From: Flavobacteriaceae bacterium
GTDB lineage: Bacteria > Bacteroidota > Bacteroidia > Flavobacteriales > Flavobacteriaceae
Reading direction: 5' to 3'
Assembly (NCBI GenBank): GCA_002702405.1
Contig: NZZH01000003.1
Span: 1-12,626 of the forward strand
DNA: 12,626 bases
Each line of letters begins with the position of its first letter. Positions within the stretch are counted from its first letter, which is position 1. This document shows positions 9,801-12,626 of the stretch, one piece after another. Below the pieces are notes generated by a model. The model was not told the origin of the DNA, ran no database searches, and saw nothing but the letters and a program-made list of their open reading frames with translations. A program made the position numbers and the translations under genes.

Positions 9801-12626
9801 CAAGCGATAGAAAGGCTAGATGATATGCCAATATTTCTCAAGGTAGACATTGAAGGATACGAGTATCAAATTCTAGATGAAATCATCGCATGCAGCGATC
9901 GTCTGTCCGGATTGGTAATCGAATTCCATGCGGTCTCTGAAAATAAAGAAAAGATCGAAAAATTTTTAGATCAAATAACACTAAAACTGATCCATATTCA
10001 CCCGAATAATAATCGTTTGGATGAGGAGGGTGATCCCAAAGCAATAGAGCTGAGTTTTTCAAAGAATCCAAAAAAACTTGGAGATCAATTTATTTGTCCT
10101 CATATGCTTGATCAAGACAATGTTCCAAGAAAGGCGGCGGTAGACTTAAGGTTCAGTGAAATCTAACTCAATGAGGACCATTCTTTTAGTCGCCTCTAAG
10201 ATGTCTTCCTCAATAGGCTTTCCTTTTTTGTAACCAACACCCCCAAAAAAACCATCGATACGACTATGAGTAAAAAGAGCATTAAGTTTTGGATATATAT
10301 AGTCTGAATCATTAGGTTCAACATTTATTTTCGATTGAACCTCCCTGCCTTTAAATAAAATTTTTATTTCATTAGCATCGGTCAAGTTTCTCCACCATAT
10401 ATTCGGTTTATCAGTCACGCATGTTAACAATCCTGTTCTGTGTTGAAAAAAGCTTACGGGTATAAAATATTGCTTGCTAGTTTTTGCTCCAGTTACATAT
10501 AGAACCAAAACACTGTGGCTAGCAAGGAAGTGTAGGGGCGATCTTAAAATAAAGATCATGACGGGATTGATAAAAAGACGCCAAATCATTTTCTAAGACC
10601 CAGTCTCAGTTTTTTTGATTCTCTCGGCAACAGATTCTTTAATATCATAGGGCTCCCAATTTTTTGGAGCAGTATATATACCCAGCTTTACCATTTTATT
10701 TACCTGATGCTTGACCAGTTCAACCTGATCTTCTTCGGTGAATGGGGGTTCATTCATGCATAGATTTTTTGGATATATCCCACCTTTTGCCATCATCGCA
10801 TCATAGATGACTTTGTATTCTTCAACTCTCATATCTTTGGTTAAATTTTGCCACTGTCCTCTCAATCTAAAATCTCTTAAGCCATCAATGTTTACAATTG
10901 CACTGACCAGTGCTTCTCCACCACTCAGATATTCAGAGATAATTTGGCCTCTATAATCAATGATTTGGCTTTTTCCGTTACTGAATTTAAAGTCTTCTCC
11001 ACCGGGCATATAGATTCCACCAATATTAGGAGCAAGCACATAACAAGTATTAAATATGGCATGGGATTGATTCTGTATTTGATTCATATTATTTCCCATC
11101 CATGGCTCTGGATACTGTGATCTATATATTATTTCAGCACCATTCATGGCAAGACCGCGAGCAGCTTCAGGATAACTTCCCTCTGCACAAATTAAAGTTC
11201 CAATATTTCCAATCTCAGTTTTTGCAACCGGATACAACGCATCATGGAGTTTCTCTGGATCATCCCCATATTTTTGAAGATAAATGTCCCAAATATCACT
11301 GGGCGCTGTGTTGGTTTCTTTTTGATAGAAAGATGTTTTTATATGGGTATGGATGAGCTCGCCCTTTGGATCGATAATGAATGCAACATTAAAGATTCTA
11401 TCGGGCATAAGCTCTGGAACTTTCGCAACCATTTGAGCAATGAGGTAAATATTGAATTGCTTGCATATTTCACCTAGAAACTCTGTTTCCTTTCCCGGTA
11501 TTTCGGGTACGACCTCATTGTATATCCGAAGATGTTCTTCGCCTCCACCAAGGCACCACCCTCCAATTCCACCCTCAGAGATTGAGACAAGCTGAACAGG
11601 CAAATCCAAGCTGCAATTCCATACAGCGTAACCGATACTGGTCTGGAGCCTTTCCAGATCTTTCCAATAATCGTCAATGGTGGTCGCCATATGCGATTCG
11701 TTTTGTATCCCAACAGCAGAATATTGGAGCGTCATAATTTCACCTTTTGTTAAAACTTAAAATTAAAAAAATCGATTCAATCAATAACATATTACAGTAT
11801 ATTGAGTATTTACAAATTAAATGAAAGGGGAAAGCATGAGCGATAATGAACAATCGAATCCAACATCCAGTGAAATATCTTTTAAAGATATCCCTTTTAA
11901 TTCCTATAAAATTTTCTTTATCTGTTTGATTGGAGTGACCTTTGCAAATTTAGATCATTCAATATTTATTCTGGTGAGTGAAAAATTTCAAAGTGATTTT
12001 GGATGGTCATTAACGGATGTGGGCTGGTTTGTTGCCATAACGTTTTTCATTTCAGGCATTCTTTGTACACAAGTTGGGGTTCTTACAGACCGCATTGGAA
12101 GAAGAAAATCTTTATTATGGTCAACCTTCCTTACCCCTATTTTTGTCGCTTTTTTGGCCATTGCACCAAATACCATATCGGTGCTTATTGCCAGAACACT
12201 AGGCTTTACCGCTGCTGGGGCTCAATCACCCATTACTTTGACGACCGTGACCGAGTCTTCTCCGCCAAGATTTAGAGGGCTTTTTACTGGCATTCTGCAG
12301 ATTGGATTTCCTCTTGGTTGGTTTTTTGCATCAATATTGGTTGCCTTCATGATTGATGAACTGGGAATCAACTGGAGATACACATTCTTGCTGGCCTTAC
12401 TCTTTCTTCCATATGGTTGGATAATATATAAATATCTTCCAGAATCTGAGGCATGGTTAAAATCTCAAGCATCAAAAGCTTCTGATGAGCCATCCATCAG
12501 TACCATGGTTTTATTTCAAGAAAAGTGGAGAAGGAAAACGCTGCTCCTTTTTACCGGACAATTTTTATATGCATTTGCATATGGCAGCACATTGATGCTG
12601 GTTTTATATTTCACCCAAGAAAGAGG

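Overview
The window is AT-rich, gene-dense bacterial DNA: twelve protein genes, two cut by the window edges, with intergenic gaps of about 120 bases or less and several overlapping or abutting genes. No rRNA, tRNA or CRISPR array was seen. Gene families (exonuclease III, AmpG-like permease, glutathione-dependent formaldehyde dehydrogenase, Rieske oxygenase, UbiD-type decarboxylase) and the compact low-GC style suggest a free-living, probably marine, proteobacterium. A SAR86-like gammaproteobacterium would fit, but this is an impression of style and not a placement.

Layout. (1) 1-1584: the end of an exonuclease III gene overlaps the start of an AmpG-like MFS permease. (2) 1585-4283: an NmrA-like oxidoreductase and a Rieske oxygenase form a minus-strand operon (ATGA overlap), divergent from a classical SDR dehydrogenase whose only sensible start codon is ATT. 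(3) 4284-5725: a lone, catalytically degenerate tyrosine-recombinase-like gene is flanked by near-identical 14-base direct repeats. (4) 5726-6832: a class III alcohol dehydrogenase (glutathione-dependent formaldehyde dehydrogenase) on the minus strand. (5) 6955-10166: a plus-strand operon of a UbiD-family decarboxylase, a nitrilase-superfamily protein lacking its catalytic cysteine, and an FkbM-like methyltransferase. (6) 10146-11735: a minus-strand operon of an intact nitrilase-superfamily enzyme and a DDN-type (deazaflavin/FMN split-barrel) reductase, whose end overlaps the methyltransferase gene by 21 bases. (7) 11836-12626: a divergent MFS transporter cut by the window end.

How they may work together (inference). 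The right half looks like one catabolic or modification locus: an MFS importer or exporter, a C-N hydrolase with a paralogous cysteine-less partner, a prFMN-type decarboxylase, a flavin/F420 split-barrel reductase and a methyltransferase. The left half pairs a Rieske oxygenase carrying a glutamate at the bridging position (known from quaternary-ammonium oxygenases) with two dehydrogenases. The nearby formaldehyde dehydrogenase would suit a demethylating oxygenase. The most unusual signals are the cysteine-less/cysteine-bearing nitrilase pair, the ATT start, and the degenerate solitary integrase between possible attachment repeats.
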